Source: Spirosoma sp. KUDC1026 (GTDB lineage Bacteria > Bacteroidota > Bacteroidia > Cytophagales > Spirosomataceae). From it: 64,000 nt of DNA. The notes under the pieces were generated by a model, which saw only the letters and a program-made list of their open reading frames with translations, was not told the DNA's origin and did no database searches. Below, in pieces: positions 9,738-19,319 of the stretch (positions are counted from its first letter, which is position 1; the number at the start of each line of letters is the position of its first letter). The stretch covers positions 4,772,001 to 4,836,000 of the forward strand of contig NZ_CP056032.1 in NCBI RefSeq assembly GCF_013375035.1, given 5' to 3'. A program made the position numbers and the translations under genes.

Positions 9738-11210
9738 ATGGAACGCTTCACCGATCTAGCTATCTTACAACCGACTGATAAAGAAGAAATTGATCTTCCC
9801 CGTACTTCGGAGGAAGAACTAGCTGTCGGCAAAAAACGCCTGTACATCGAAAGCTACGGCTGCCAGATGAACTTCGCTGATAGCGAGATCGTCGCGGCCG
9901 TCATGCGGAATGCGGGCTTCGCCACAACGTCTACCGCTGAAGACGCCGATCTGATTTTTCTGAATACCTGCGCCATCCGCGACAACGCTGAGCAGAAAGT
10001 GCGCCATCGGCTCAAACACCTGACCGGCCTGAAACGGCAAAAACCCGAACTGCTGGTAGGGATGCTGGGTTGTATGGCCGAGCGCCTGAAAACGAAACTG
10101 CTGGAAGAAGAGAAAGTCGTCGATATCGTGGCCGGGCCCGATGCGTACCGTGACATTCCGAAGCTGGTTGAGGAAGCGGAGTCGGGGCAGAAAGCGGTGA
10201 ACGTGTTTCTTTCTCGGGAGGAAACCTACGCCGATATTTCCCCTATACGTCTGAATTCCAACGGCGTAACAGCCTTTGTGTCAATCATGCGGGGCTGCGA
10301 CAATATGTGCAGTTTCTGCGTTGTGCCGTTCACGCGGGGCCGGGAACGTAGCCGCGACCCACACAGCATCGTCCGTGAAGCACAGGACCTGTTCGACCGG
10401 GGCTACCGCGAAGTAACTCTCCTCGGGCAGAATGTGGATTCGTATAAATGGCAGGGGGATGAGGGCGAAGGGCCCGACGTAAAATCTATACAGAATCCTA
10501 CGCCCCAAACCCCAGCCCCCTCGCTCACGACCTTCGCTCACCTGCTTGAAATGGTGGCCCGGATTCACCCCGACCTGCGGGTTCGCTTTTCGACCTCACA
10601 TCCGAAAGACATTACAGACGATGTGCTCTACACAATGGGTCGCTATGATAACATCTGTAATTATATCCACCTGCCTGCGCAGAGTGGCAACAGCCGGGTA
10701 CTGAAGCTGATGAACCGGACGTACGACCGGCCCTGGTACATCGAAAAAATCAACAGCATCCGTCGGATTCTGGGTGAAGATTGTGGCATCTCGACTGACA
10801 TGATTTCGGGCTTCTGCACCGAAACGGAAGAAGAACACCAAGAGTCGCTGTCGCTGATGGATTACGTGACGTACGATTACGCGTACATGTTTGCCTACTC
10901 GGAGCGGCCGGGTACCCTGGCGGCAAAAAAATACGCGGACGACATTCCGGAGGACGTTAAAAAGCGTCGATTGAACGAGATTATCGCCAAGCAGCTGCAG
11001 CATTCGTCGGCCCGGAACCAGCGGCATATCGGTCAGGTTCAGCGTGTATTGATTGAAGGCCCGTCCAAACGTTCAGACGATTTCCTCTGTGGCCGGAATG
11101 ACCAGAACAAAATGGTCGTATTCCCAAAAGGCAACTTCCAGAAAGGTCAGTACGTCAACGTGCTGGTTACCGAATGCACGTCGGCTACACTACGGGGCGA
11201 AGTGGTGTAA
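9738..11210 (+). CDS. miaB: tRNA-2-methylthio-N6-dimethylallyladenosine synthase (MiaB)
   Basis: 490 residues. The N-terminal UPF0004 domain carries the three cysteines of the auxiliary cluster (C42, C78, C112), and the radical-SAM domain carries CDNMCSFC (C187, C191, C194). A C-terminal TRAM-like domain follows (about 425-490). The enzyme binds two [4Fe-4S] clusters and adds a methylthio group to i6A37 of tRNAs reading UNN codons. The N-terminal extension of about 33 residues and the SYGCQMN motif are as usual for Bacteroidota MiaB. A proline-rich insert near residues 250-262 ([10 protein letters not shown]) separates the core strands. It is apparently monocistronic; the next gene is unrelated. 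Confidence 0.96.
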   Translation: MERFTDLAILQPTDKEEIDLPRTSEEELAVGKKRLYIESYGCQMNFADSEIVAAVMRNAGFATTSTAEDADLIFLNTCAIRDNAEQKVRHRLKHLTGLKRQKPELLVGMLGCMAERLKTKLLEEEKVVDIVAGPDAYRDIPKLVEEAESGQKAVNVFLSREETYADISPIRLNSNGVTAFVSIMRGCDNMCSFCVVPFTRGRERSRDPHSIVREAQDLFDRGYREVTLLGQNVDSYKWQGDEGEGPDVKSIQNPTPQTPAPSLTTFAHLLEMVARIHPDLRVRFSTSHPKDITDDVLYTMGRYDNICNYIHLPAQSGNSRVLKLMNRTYDRPWYIEKINSIRRILGEDCGISTDMISGFCTETEEEHQESLSLMDYVTYDYAYMFAYSERPGTLAAKKYADDIPEDVKKRRLNEIIAKQLQHSSARNQRHIGQVQRVLIEGPSKRSDDFLCGRNDQNKMVVFPKGNFQKGQYVNVLVTECTSATLRGEVV

Positions 11211-11253
11211 CGGCATCTAGCTTTGTGATGGAATCCAGACGATCAAAAACGAA

Positions 11254-11442
11254 ATGGAACGATTAGATAAGTCGGCCTTTATCATACGTAAGCAGACAGA
11301 AGACCCGCCTGCGCATGTATACTGGTTAACGAAAAGCCCAACCGAACGAATTTCGGCCGTTGAACAGTTACGCAAACAATATGCTGTCGCTCAACCAGGA
11401 TTTCAGAGAGTTTATCGAATTATTAAACGTTCACGAAGTTGA
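11254..11442 (+). CDS. small protein paired with downstream nucleotidyltransferase (antitoxin-like partner)
   Basis: 62 residues, starting ERLDKSAFIIRKQ and ending PGFQRVYRIIKRSRS. It contains YWLTKSPTERISAVEQLRKQY, a pattern I recall in short Bacteroidota proteins encoded just before MNT-like nucleotidyltransferases. The stop lies inside the next gene: the reading frames overlap by 62 bases, which implies translational coupling. No DNA-binding fold is evident. The combination of small partner and nucleotidyltransferase resembles toxin-antitoxin pairs, but which protein neutralises which is not shown by sequence. Real gene by context and family feel rather than by motif. Confidence 0.7.
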   Translation: MERLDKSAFIIRKQTEDPPAHVYWLTKSPTERISAVEQLRKQYAVAQPGFQRVYRIIKRSRS

Positions 11443-11824
11443 ATATCTGGTCGTTGGTGGTTATGCGGTAGCCTTTCATGGACGACCAAGGTTTACGGGT
11501 GACATCGACCTGTGGATTGCAATTTCTACGAATAATGCAAAACGAGTCATCCAGGTATTGGAAGACTTTGGCTTTGCATCTATAGGGCTTACAACAATTG
11601 ATTTACAGCAGGAAGATATAGTTATTCAGCTTGGTTACGAACCGAATCGTATAGACATTCTTACTTCTGTAACTGGTTTGACGTTTGATGTCTGCTTTTC
11701 CAGAAGTGTAAAAGCAAACCTTGACGGCCTGTTGGTAAACTTCATTCACATCAATGATTTAAAAATCAATAAAGCAGCAACGGGTCGAGGAAAAGACATT
11801 GGTGATTTAGAGAATCTGCCCTAA
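11381..11824 (+). CDS. nucleotidyltransferase-fold protein (AbiEii/DUF6036-like)
   Basis: 147 residues from the ATG at 11381; a TTG at 11360 is possible but the ATG gives the N-terminus typical of this family (LSLNQDFREFIELL). The nucleotidyltransferase signature is GGYAVAFHG (26-34) followed by RPRFTGDIDLWI with the metal-binding DID at 41-43. The C-terminus ends with the conserved KDIGDLENL. Enzymes of this fold move NMP groups onto protein or tRNA partners, and several are toxins in type IV-like toxin-antitoxin pairs. It overlaps the small upstream gene by 62 bases. Composition is AT-rich (38% GC in the counted line 11521-11580), unlike miaB before it and the sigma-54 activator after it, suggesting transfer. 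Its chemistry is not established by sequence. Confidence 0.82.
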   Translation: MLSLNQDFREFIELLNVHEVEYLVVGGYAVAFHGRPRFTGDIDLWIAISTNNAKRVIQVLEDFGFASIGLTTIDLQQEDIVIQLGYEPNRIDILTSVTGLTFDVCFSRSVKANLDGLLVNFIHINDLKINKAATGRGKDIGDLENLP

Positions 11825-11829
11825 CACGA

Positions 11830-13182
11830 ATGAACAATCAAGAAATTCAAAGCGTCAAACAGCGCTTCGGTATAATCGGGAACGCACCTGCTCTCAACTA
11901 CGCCATCAACGTAGCGATGCAGGTGGCGGCCACCGATCTGACGGTCCTGATTACAGGCGAGAGCGGCAGTGGTAAAGAATCATTTTCGAAAATTATTCAT
12001 AGCCTGAGCGCCCGGAAACATGGCCAGTTTATTGCCATCAACTGCGGAGCTATTCCGGAAGGCACCATCGACTCGGAGCTGTTCGGTCATGAAAAAGGCT
12101 CGTTTACGGGTGCCGTCGACGCTCGCAAAGGCTACTTCGAAACAACGAACGGCGGTACCATTTTCCTGGATGAAATCGGCGAGATGCCGCTCGGTACGCA
12201 GGCCCGGCTCCTGCGCGTGCTGGAAAACGGCGAGTTCATCCGCGTCGGTTCTTCCAAGACACAAAAGACGGATGTACGGGTTGTTGCCGCCACAAACGTC
12301 AACCTAATGGATGCTGTCGCCAAGGGTAAATTCCGGGAAGACCTGTATTACCGGCTTAACACCGTCCCTATTTTCGTACCACCCCTGCGTGAACGTGGCA
12401 CGGATATCGAACTACTGTTCCGGAAATTCACGACCGATTTTGCCGAGCGGTATCGCATTAAACCGCTGCAATTGACCGATGGCGCCAAGCAGGTCCTGAT
12501 GAGTTTTCCGTTCCCCGGTAATATCCGGCAGCTGAAAAACATCGCCGAGCAGGTATCTATTCTGGAATCGGAACAGAACAAACCCATCGAAGCTGATACA
12601 CTGGCCCGCTACCTGCCTCAGTCGCAGCCAACCAGCCAGACACTGGCGCTGTTTCCACATACGAACGGCAGCGACGGCATTTCCGAGCGTGAACTATTGT
12701 ATAAAGTTCTCTTCGATATGCGCCGGGACGTTAACGATTTGAAGCGACTCGTCCGCGACGTCTTGGGCAGCGAACAGGATGGTCGGCAGATTCTGAACAA
12801 TCATAAAGATCTGTTCGATTCTATTCCGTCCGACGGCGACAATCGGCCGGCGGGTGATACAAATCTGGCCCGGTTACTTCCGTCAGGAAGCCCAGTCAAT
12901 CGTTCCGAAACTCCGCCCCCGTCAGAAACGTACGGTAGTCATCCCCCCGTTCAGATCTACGATGAGGTTGACGGCGATATCAACGACGTAACGGAGGTGG
13001 AAGATGTTACCCACGAGACGGAAGAAGATGATTCGCTCTCGCTCGAACGGCAGGAGAAAGAGATGATCCTGAAAGCGCTTCGACGCAACAACAACAAACG
13101 GAAATATGCTGCTCAGGCGCTTGGTATTTCCGAACGAACGTTATACCGAAAAATTAAGCAGTACGAAATTGATGAAGACTAA
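11830..13182 (+). CDS. sigma-54 interacting AAA+ transcriptional activator without receiver domain
   Basis: 450 residues. The AAA+ core occupies about 15-250: Walker A GESGSGKE (43-50), the sigma-54 contact loop as GSFTGA (90-95; the usual form is GAFTGA), Walker B IFLDEIGE (111-118) and an arginine-finger region FREDLYYRLNTVPI. A variable acidic linker (about 290-400) leads to a Fis-type helix-turn-helix at about 405-447 (ILKALRRNNNKRKYAAQALG, then ISERTLYRKI). There is no N-terminal receiver, GAF or PAS domain, so activity must be set by expression, a partner or the linker. It overlaps lptE by 11 bases. The A-to-S change in GAFTGA is seen in some working activators. A sigma-54-like site lies 2.9 kb downstream in front of groES. 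Confidence 0.93.
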   Translation: MNNQEIQSVKQRFGIIGNAPALNYAINVAMQVAATDLTVLITGESGSGKESFSKIIHSLSARKHGQFIAINCGAIPEGTIDSELFGHEKGSFTGAVDARKGYFETTNGGTIFLDEIGEMPLGTQARLLRVLENGEFIRVGSSKTQKTDVRVVAATNVNLMDAVAKGKFREDLYYRLNTVPIFVPPLRERGTDIELLFRKFTTDFAERYRIKPLQLTDGAKQVLMSFPFPGNIRQLKNIAEQVSILESEQNKPIEADTLARYLPQSQPTSQTLALFPHTNGSDGISERELLYKVLFDMRRDVNDLKRLVRDVLGSEQDGRQILNNHKDLFDSIPSDGDNRPAGDTNLARLLPSGSPVNRSETPPPSETYGSHPPVQIYDEVDGDINDVTEVEDVTHETEEDDSLSLERQEKEMILKALRRNNNKRKYAAQALGISERTLYRKIKQYEIDED

Positions 13183-13726
13183 TCGGGTCCGGTTACGGCG
13201 CCGTGGTGTAGTGTTACGTTACCCAAGCCCCCTTTATTTTTTGCTGATACTGGCGCTGGCAACATCGTTATCCGGCTGTGGGATCTACTCATTTTCGGGT
13301 ACCACCCTTTCCCCTGACATTAAGAGCGTAACGATTAACAACTTTACGCTGGCTACCGCCGGGGGGCCTGCCAACCTGCCCCTGACGTTCAACGAAAAGC
13401 TGCGGGAGTACTACCAGCGCTATACTAACCTGAAAGTACTGCCCGCCAACGGCGATATGCTGCTGGAGGGCAATATCACTGGCTACGAACTGCTGGCGGT
13501 TGCCCCGACAGCGCAGGATCAGGCGGGGGTTAACCGGTTGCAGATCACTGTAACAGTGCGCTTTTACAACAACAAGGACGAAACGAAAAACTTCGAGCAG
13601 CCTTTTTCCTTCTACCAAGACTTTCCGCAAAACCAGACCCTGAGCCAGAACGAAAGCCGTATTGTACCGATCATTCTGGATCAGATCGTTCTCGACGTTT
13701 TTAACAAGACTGCGGCTGACTGGTAG
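13172..13726 (+). CDS. lptE: LptE-family LPS-assembly lipoprotein
   Basis: 184 residues from the ATG at 13172, which overlaps the stop of the preceding activator by 11 bases; the longer frame to 13106 would only add residues read in the overlap. A basic N-terminus and hydrophobic stretch end in a lipobox (TSLSGC), followed by GIYSFSGTTLSPDIKSVTI, the typical opening of LptE in Bacteroidota. LptE plugs the LptD barrel in the outer membrane and helps deliver lipopolysaccharide to the surface. Gene order activator-lptE-repeat protein-secG suggests one operon. Confidence 0.9.
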   Translation: MKTNRVRLRRRGVVLRYPSPLYFLLILALATSLSGCGIYSFSGTTLSPDIKSVTINNFTLATAGGPANLPLTFNEKLREYYQRYTNLKVLPANGDMLLEGNITGYELLAVAPTAQDQAGVNRLQITVTVRFYNNKDETKNFEQPFSFYQDFPQNQTLSQNESRIVPIILDQIVLDVFNKTAADW

Positions 13727-13785
13727 ATCGGAATCGTAAAAAACGTACCTTGCCACCGGCGAATCACCGTAGCGCTCCCTCTCTT

Positions 13786-14616
13786 ATGCAGGCACTTGAT
13801 AAAGAGACCTTTTCCTACTGGGTAACCCACCCCGACGATCTTACCCCAACCGATTTTTCGCAGTTGCAGGACAGTATACAGACGTATCCCTACTGCCAGG
13901 CCCTATATACGCTGACGGCCAAGGTTGCCTCGGCGCATATTCGACCTCAGGCGGTGTCGAGCATTCGGCAGGCGGCTGTGCATGCGCTGAGCCGTAACGC
14001 GCTGCGGAAGCTGATCGATAACGAATTTCAGTGGTCAGAAAATCTACTGTCGAAGCTGAATGAACTAGCGGCCGGTCATGTCGCCATTCCTGACGACTAC
14101 CAGCAGGAAAGTTATGCTCTGTTTAAGGCAAAAACAGGCCTGAATGCCACCATTCCTCGATTAACATTACTTCAATTGCCCAGTTATTTTACCGCTGCCG
14201 AACCCCAGACAGTACCCCAACCCGAAGATCCAACACTAACCGAAACTCAGCTACAGGAAGGACTTTCTCAGATCGTCGCCGTTGAACCAGCCCCTTCGGA
14301 GCCAGATTTACTGGCCCAGCAGCGCCAGCAGCAGTTTGACTTAATCGATAGCTTCATCAAAGCCGAACCCAGCATCTCCCGCGTGGGATTGAAATCGGGA
14401 GAATCCTTCAATCAGGAAGACTTAACCAAGCGTAATCAGCCAGCTACTAACGGTCTGGTAACCGAAACTTTTGCAAAAATTTTGCTGAAACAGGGAAAAA
14501 CCGACAAAGCCATTGAAATCTATCAGCAACTGATAGTTAAAAGTCCCGCAAAAAAAGCGTACTTTGCGGCAAAAATCTCTGAAATAGAAGCGGCACGAAC
14601 CAGCTCAGGTAACTGA
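13786..14616 (+). CDS. conserved protein with C-terminal TPR-like motif
   Basis: 276 residues from the ATG at 13786; an in-frame TTG at 13750 is a weaker choice. The N-terminal 100 residues are helical (TFSYWVTHPDDLTPTDFSQL and a long conserved stretch around YPYCQALYTLTAKVAS), the middle is low-complexity and glutamine/proline-rich, and the C-terminus has one TPR-like unit (FAKILLKQGKTDKAIEIYQQL, about 240-260). No signal peptide or catalytic motif is seen. I know it only as the conserved unnamed gene between lptE and secG in Cytophagales, which hints at a cell-envelope role. Function unknown. Confidence 0.85.
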   Translation: MQALDKETFSYWVTHPDDLTPTDFSQLQDSIQTYPYCQALYTLTAKVASAHIRPQAVSSIRQAAVHALSRNALRKLIDNEFQWSENLLSKLNELAAGHVAIPDDYQQESYALFKAKTGLNATIPRLTLLQLPSYFTAAEPQTVPQPEDPTLTETQLQEGLSQIVAVEPAPSEPDLLAQQRQQQFDLIDSFIKAEPSISRVGLKSGESFNQEDLTKRNQPATNGLVTETFAKILLKQGKTDKAIEIYQQLIVKSPAKKAYFAAKISEIEAARTSSGN

Positions 14617-14672
14617 TTAACTGCTTCTATCCAACAGCAAAGCATTAACCGAATTTTTTAGAACCTTCTTTC

Positions 14673-15092
14673 ATGGTAACGACAACTATTGTCATCATTT
14701 GCATTATTACAGTCCTGTTGATTCTGATTGTGCTTGTTCAGAACTCCAAAGGTGGTGGTTTGACGGGTGAATTTGGCGGACTTGGCTCCAATCAGCTCAT
14801 GGGCGTTAAGAAAACGACTGACCTCCTGGAGCAAATCACCTGGGGCCTGGGTATCGGCCTGATGGTCCTGTCGCTGGCTTCGTATATGCTGGTCGACCGT
14901 ACGCAGGGAGGTGGCATCAACAGCGTAAACGTTGACCGCGCTCAAACTCAGACGTTACCAGGCGCAGCTGCCCCAACTCCAGGTGCTGCCGCTCCAGCCC
15001 CTAGTGCTGCTACGGGTGCCGCACCTAGTCAGGCAGCGCCAGGTGCACAAACGCCAGGTGCTTCGACGTCAGCGCTTACCCCGCAGAAATAA
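14673..15092 (+). CDS. secG: preprotein translocase subunit SecG
   Basis: 139 residues with two membrane helices (about 3-22 and 55-75) separated by the cytoplasmic loop that carries VLVQNSKGGGLTGEFGG, the SecG signature. An alanine/proline-rich C-terminal tail (about 90-139, repeats of APTPGAAAPAPS type) is longer than in E. coli SecG but common in Bacteroidota. SecG joins SecYE and assists SecA-driven export across the inner membrane. It is the last gene before a strong intrinsic terminator. Confidence 0.95.
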   Translation: MVTTTIVIICIITVLLILIVLVQNSKGGGLTGEFGGLGSNQLMGVKKTTDLLEQITWGLGIGLMVLSLASYMLVDRTQGGGINSVNVDRAQTQTLPGAAAPTPGAAAPAPSAATGAAPSQAAPGAQTPGASTSALTPQK

Positions 15093-15110
15093 GATCTTTT
15101 TTCGATACGC

Positions 15111-15144
15111 AAAGAGGCCGTTCCAGTACTGGAGCGGCTTTTTT
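15111..15144 (+). terminator. intrinsic terminator after secG
   Basis: A stem formed by 15117-15125 and 15130-15138 (GCCGTTCCA pairing with TGGAGCGGC, one G-T pair) closes a GTAC loop and is followed by six T residues. It lies 25 bases after the secG stop and ends the activator-lptE-secG run. Confidence 0.9.
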
Positions 15145-15157
15145 GTTTGTCGTCGTT

Positions 15158-15865
15158 TCAGGCTACAGCTTGCGCCAGCAGTTGTCGGGCAATGGGCAGC
15201 AGGGTTTCCTGCATCGGGTACATATGCTGGCTTTCCAGCATGAACGTAGCTGGATTGGGCAGGTGCCGATGCCGCCGGATTAGATCAAGTTTTATGTTCT
15301 CGAACGTAGTCGCCAGGCTTTTGCGCACGGCTTCGACATACGTTAGACGTACCATCCGTCCGCCCGGCTCCCGATCGGAGTAGAACGTCATGGCAAACGA
15401 ATACACCTGCGTTTCGTTTCCGCTGCCCGTGTGCACCAGCAGATACCCTTCGGCGGGATGCAGCGGCATAAGCCCGATGGGGGCCAGCGTCAGGTTACCG
15501 GCAATGTCGGCCCAGCGCTGCTGCCCCTCGGAGACCATCCGCTGAAACCGGGGCAGGGCAAAATTGATTACGGTATCGATTTCCGTCAGTAACGGATCGT
15601 CAGCGCTTTCGGATTTGTATTCAATCCGGGGCGGTGGACCAGTTACCCGACTGATTCGCTTGGGAAACGCAGCATTTAACGTACCTTTGCCCCGCGAAAA
15701 ACGGACACCTGTCTCGTAATGGTTTTGTAAATCAGGCAGGTCCGGGACGAGTTTGTTTGCCGTGAAGTTCTGCTGAACGGACTGGAGATATGCCATTACG
15801 ACATATTTCTGGTATTCAGCGTCAAGCCAGTTTTGCGTGAACCAATCGGAGGTCAGTTTTTTCAT
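15158..15865 (-). CDS. conserved hypothetical protein between secG and groES
   Basis: 235 residues from the ATG at 15865 (KKLTSDWFTQNWLD); a GTG at 15898 would add eleven residues without signal features. No signal peptide, membrane helix or recognisable catalytic motif. Features visible are PPRIEYKSE, a segment rich in aromatic residues, and TYVEAVRKSLATTFENIKLD near the C-terminus. It is convergent with secG and divergent from groES, with the groESL control region at its 5' side. I recall it as a conserved unnamed gene at this place in Cytophagales but cannot assign a function. Confidence 0.8.
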   Translation of the reverse strand: MKKLTSDWFTQNWLDAEYQKYVVMAYLQSVQQNFTANKLVPDLPDLQNHYETGVRFSRGKGTLNAAFPKRISRVTGPPPRIEYKSESADDPLLTEIDTVINFALPRFQRMVSEGQQRWADIAGNLTLAPIGLMPLHPAEGYLLVHTGSGNETQVYSFAMTFYSDREPGGRMVRLTYVEAVRKSLATTFENIKLDLIRRHRHLPNPATFMLESQHMYPMQETLLPIARQLLAQAVA

Positions 15866-15996
15866 GCAGTATTGAGCAGGTTGTGTTGACGAATACACTA
15901 GATCAATCTACGGAAAGCAGCAGGCACAACCAAATTCTATTCGCAAAATTTAGTTGCGAGCAACACGAAGTAACCGTGAGTTAAAAACTAGCAAAA

Positions 15997-16024
15997 TGTC
16001 AGCCAAAAACCGGCAATTATGACA
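15997..16024. promoter_or_regulatory. dyad upstream of groESL promoter (candidate activator site)
   Basis: TGTCA at 15997-16001 and TGACA at 16020-16024 form an inverted pair, and GCC (16002-16004) / GGC (16012-16014) form a nested second pair. The dyad lies just 5' of the sigma-54-like promoter at 16036. Related TGTCA/TGACA dyads recur nearby (GACAGTGTC at 16057-16065). It could bind a regulator; identity is inferred only from position. Confidence 0.45.
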
Positions 16025-16034
16025 GAGTTAGCGG

Positions 16035-16053
16035 TTGGCACAGTAATTGGCAA
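16035..16053 (+). promoter_or_regulatory. sigma-54-like -24/-12 promoter for groES-groEL
   Basis: TTGGCAC at 16035-16041, five bases, then TTGGCA from 16047. The GG at 16037-16038 and the G at 16049 have exactly the 10-base separation required between the -24 GG and -12 GC elements; the only departure is GG in place of GC at -12. Transcription would start near 16062, 50 bases before the groES ATG. No CIRCE element is present. Confidence 0.5.
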
Positions 16054-16112
16054 CGGGACAGTGTCGTTTAACGAACCAAACAAAAAACAGTAACCTTAAT
16101 CAACTCTCAATC

Positions 16113-16409
16113 ATGGTAGCAGAAACGGAAAGCGTTAAAGTGAACGTGAAACCGCTGGCCGACCGGGTGCTGGTAGAAGCCGCTCCGGCAGAAGAAAAAA
16201 CCTCGTTCGGGATCATCATTCCTGATACGGCAAAGGAAAAACCCCAGCGTGGTACGGTCGTAGCCGTTGGTGCAGGTAAGAAAGATGAGCCACTGACGGT
16301 TCAGGTAGGCGATACGGTACTGTATGGCAAATACGCTGGTACGGAAATCACCGTAGACGGAAAAGAGTACCTCATCATGCGCGAATCTGACATTTTCGCA
16401 ATTCTGTAA
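16113..16409 (+). CDS. groES: co-chaperonin GroES
   Basis: 98 residues from the ATG at 16113; the frame is open further upstream to 16047 but that part overlaps the promoter and is not GroES-like. [10 protein letters not shown] (conserved first strand), the mobile loop [20 protein letters not shown] and the roof segment, then [20 protein letters not shown] and SDIFAIL at the end, are all standard. It forms the heptameric lid of GroEL in the cytoplasm. It is followed by groEL after 102 bases. Confidence 0.97.
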   Translation: MVAETESVKVNVKPLADRVLVEAAPAEEKTSFGIIIPDTAKEKPQRGTVVAVGAGKKDEPLTVQVGDTVLYGKYAGTEITVDGKEYLIMRESDIFAIL

Positions 16410-16505
16410 ACTAGAAAAAGACCAGTAGAGTACAGACGAAAGACACACGTATCTTTTTTCTTACATCTTATCTCTTTTTTCTAATCATCCATAATTTATC
16501 ATTAA

Positions 16506-18149
<1,644 letters not shown>

Positions 18150-18167
18150 GTCTCAGCCCCAACGATT

Positions 18168-18202
18168 AAAAAAACCCCCGGTCCAACGGCCGGGGTTTTT
18201 TT
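18168..18202 (+). terminator. intrinsic terminator after groEL
   Basis: CCCCGG (18176-18181) pairs with CCGGGG (18190-18195), extended by flanking A and T runs and followed by seven T residues, starting 19 bases after the groEL stop. Confidence 0.93.
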
Positions 18203-18516
18203 ATGTTTATGCCTTTCTTAAAAGAATGTCTGTCTGATGGTTATGCATCATTCGGAGTACGTTTAACTAAGCGACTGAGCAATTTTAAACGCCAAATTTT
18301 GGGCAATAAAAAAAGCCAAGCGAGATACTCTCTTGGCTTTCTGATTTACTCAACGTTATGAAAAACTTTTCTTTTCGATACAATTATAAAACAAAAATCT
18401 CGAAAATTAATTCACCACTTTAAAATAATTTTAATCAAAGAAATTAACTCTTTGATTTTCAAACGATTAAAATTTTGAAAAACCAAAACATTTAGGCTGG
18501 TTTTGAGTATATGTAC
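18203..18516. other. AT-rich gene-free stretch with hairpins between groEL and lolD-like gene
   Basis: No credible reading frame. The stretch is strongly AT-rich and holds the minus-strand terminator at 18308-18340 and a second 8-bp stem (18433-18440 with 18450-18457, AATCAAAG/CTTTGATT). Nothing else recognised; it separates two converging transcription units. Confidence 0.6.
18308..18340 (-). terminator. intrinsic terminator for the minus-strand ABC ATPase gene
   Basis: Read on the minus strand, AAAGCCAAG pairs with CTTGGCTTT (9 perfect base pairs, arms 18332-18340 and 18312-18320) and is followed by a T run (complement of the seven A residues at 18308-18314). It lies about 180 bases downstream of the ATPase stop. 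Confidence 0.7.
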
Positions 18517-19173
18517 CTAAATTATAACACCGTCCCGAATAGTTACCGTACGGTCCGCCAGAGCCGCCAGCGCTTCATTGTGAGTTACGATAATGAACGT
18601 CTGACCGAACTCGTCACGGAGTTGGAAGAAGAGTTGATGCAATTCTTCGGCGTTGTGTGAATCCAGGTTTCCGCTGGGTTCGTCGGCGAAAACAATGGCC
18701 GGTTCGTTGATCAGTGCCCTCGCTACGGCCGCCCGTTGCTGTTCTCCCCCCGACATTTGCGATGGCAGGTGATTGAGCCGGTGCTGCAGGCCCAGCGTCG
18801 TCAGCAGCGACTCCGCCCGTTGCCGGACAGCTTTCTCATCTTTCTTCGCAATGTAGCCCGGCAGGCAGACATTTTCCAGCGCCGTAAATTCGGGCAGCAG
18901 GTTATTGAACTGGAAGACAAACCCGATCTGCTCATTTCGGAAACGGGCCAGCTGCCGGTCGTTCAGCGCGAATACGTTCTCGCCGGCAATGTGCAGTTCG
19001 CCGGAATCAGGGCGATCGAGTGTTCCCAGAATCTGAAGCAGGGTCGTTTTCCCGGCCCCCGACGCGCCAACGATGGATACCACTTCACCCGGCTCGACCG
19101 CGAGATCGATTCCTTTCAGGACGGGCAGCTCGCCGTATTGCCGGCGCAGGGCGGTAGTTTTGAGTAGAGACAA
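18517..19173 (-). CDS. ABC transporter ATP-binding protein, LolD/MacB type
   Basis: 218 residues, one nucleotide-binding domain: Walker [10 protein letters not shown] (about 36-44), signature [15 protein letters not shown] (about 138-152), Walker [13 protein letters not shown] and H-loop IVTHNE. The [20 protein letters not shown] segment is typical of the LolD group. LolD with LolC/E membrane proteins releases lipoproteins from the inner membrane toward LolA; MacB-like members export other substrates. The membrane subunit is not encoded nearby, so the LolD name is a best guess. It is divergent from sucC with 146 bases between starts. Confidence 0.9.
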   Translation of the reverse strand: MSLLKTTALRRQYGELPVLKGIDLAVEPGEVVSIVGASGAGKTTLLQILGTLDRPDSGELHIAGENVFALNDRQLARFRNEQIGFVFQFNNLLPEFTALENVCLPGYIAKKDEKAVRQRAESLLTTLGLQHRLNHLPSQMSGGEQQRAAVARALINEPAIVFADEPSGNLDSHNAEELHQLFFQLRDEFGQTFIIVTHNEALAALADRTVTIRDGVII

Positions 19174-19319
19174 GCTAAAACGATTTATATAATGACACGC
19201 TGGAGCCTTAAAGACAGTGGACTATTGGACAAAGTGCCCTCCTGCAACGACAAAGCCAAGATAATTCACTTACTTTGCCCACAAAAATACGATTTCCAAC
19301 ACTCCTTGTTGCAGTTGTC

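Noticed and set aside
16047..16112. Upstream extension of the groES frame
   Set aside because: It covers the promoter and predicted transcription start; GroES similarity begins at 16113.
15899..16112. CIRCE (HrcA) operator before groES
   Set aside because: The TTAGCACTC-N9-GAGTGCTAA element is not present; only other dyads are seen.
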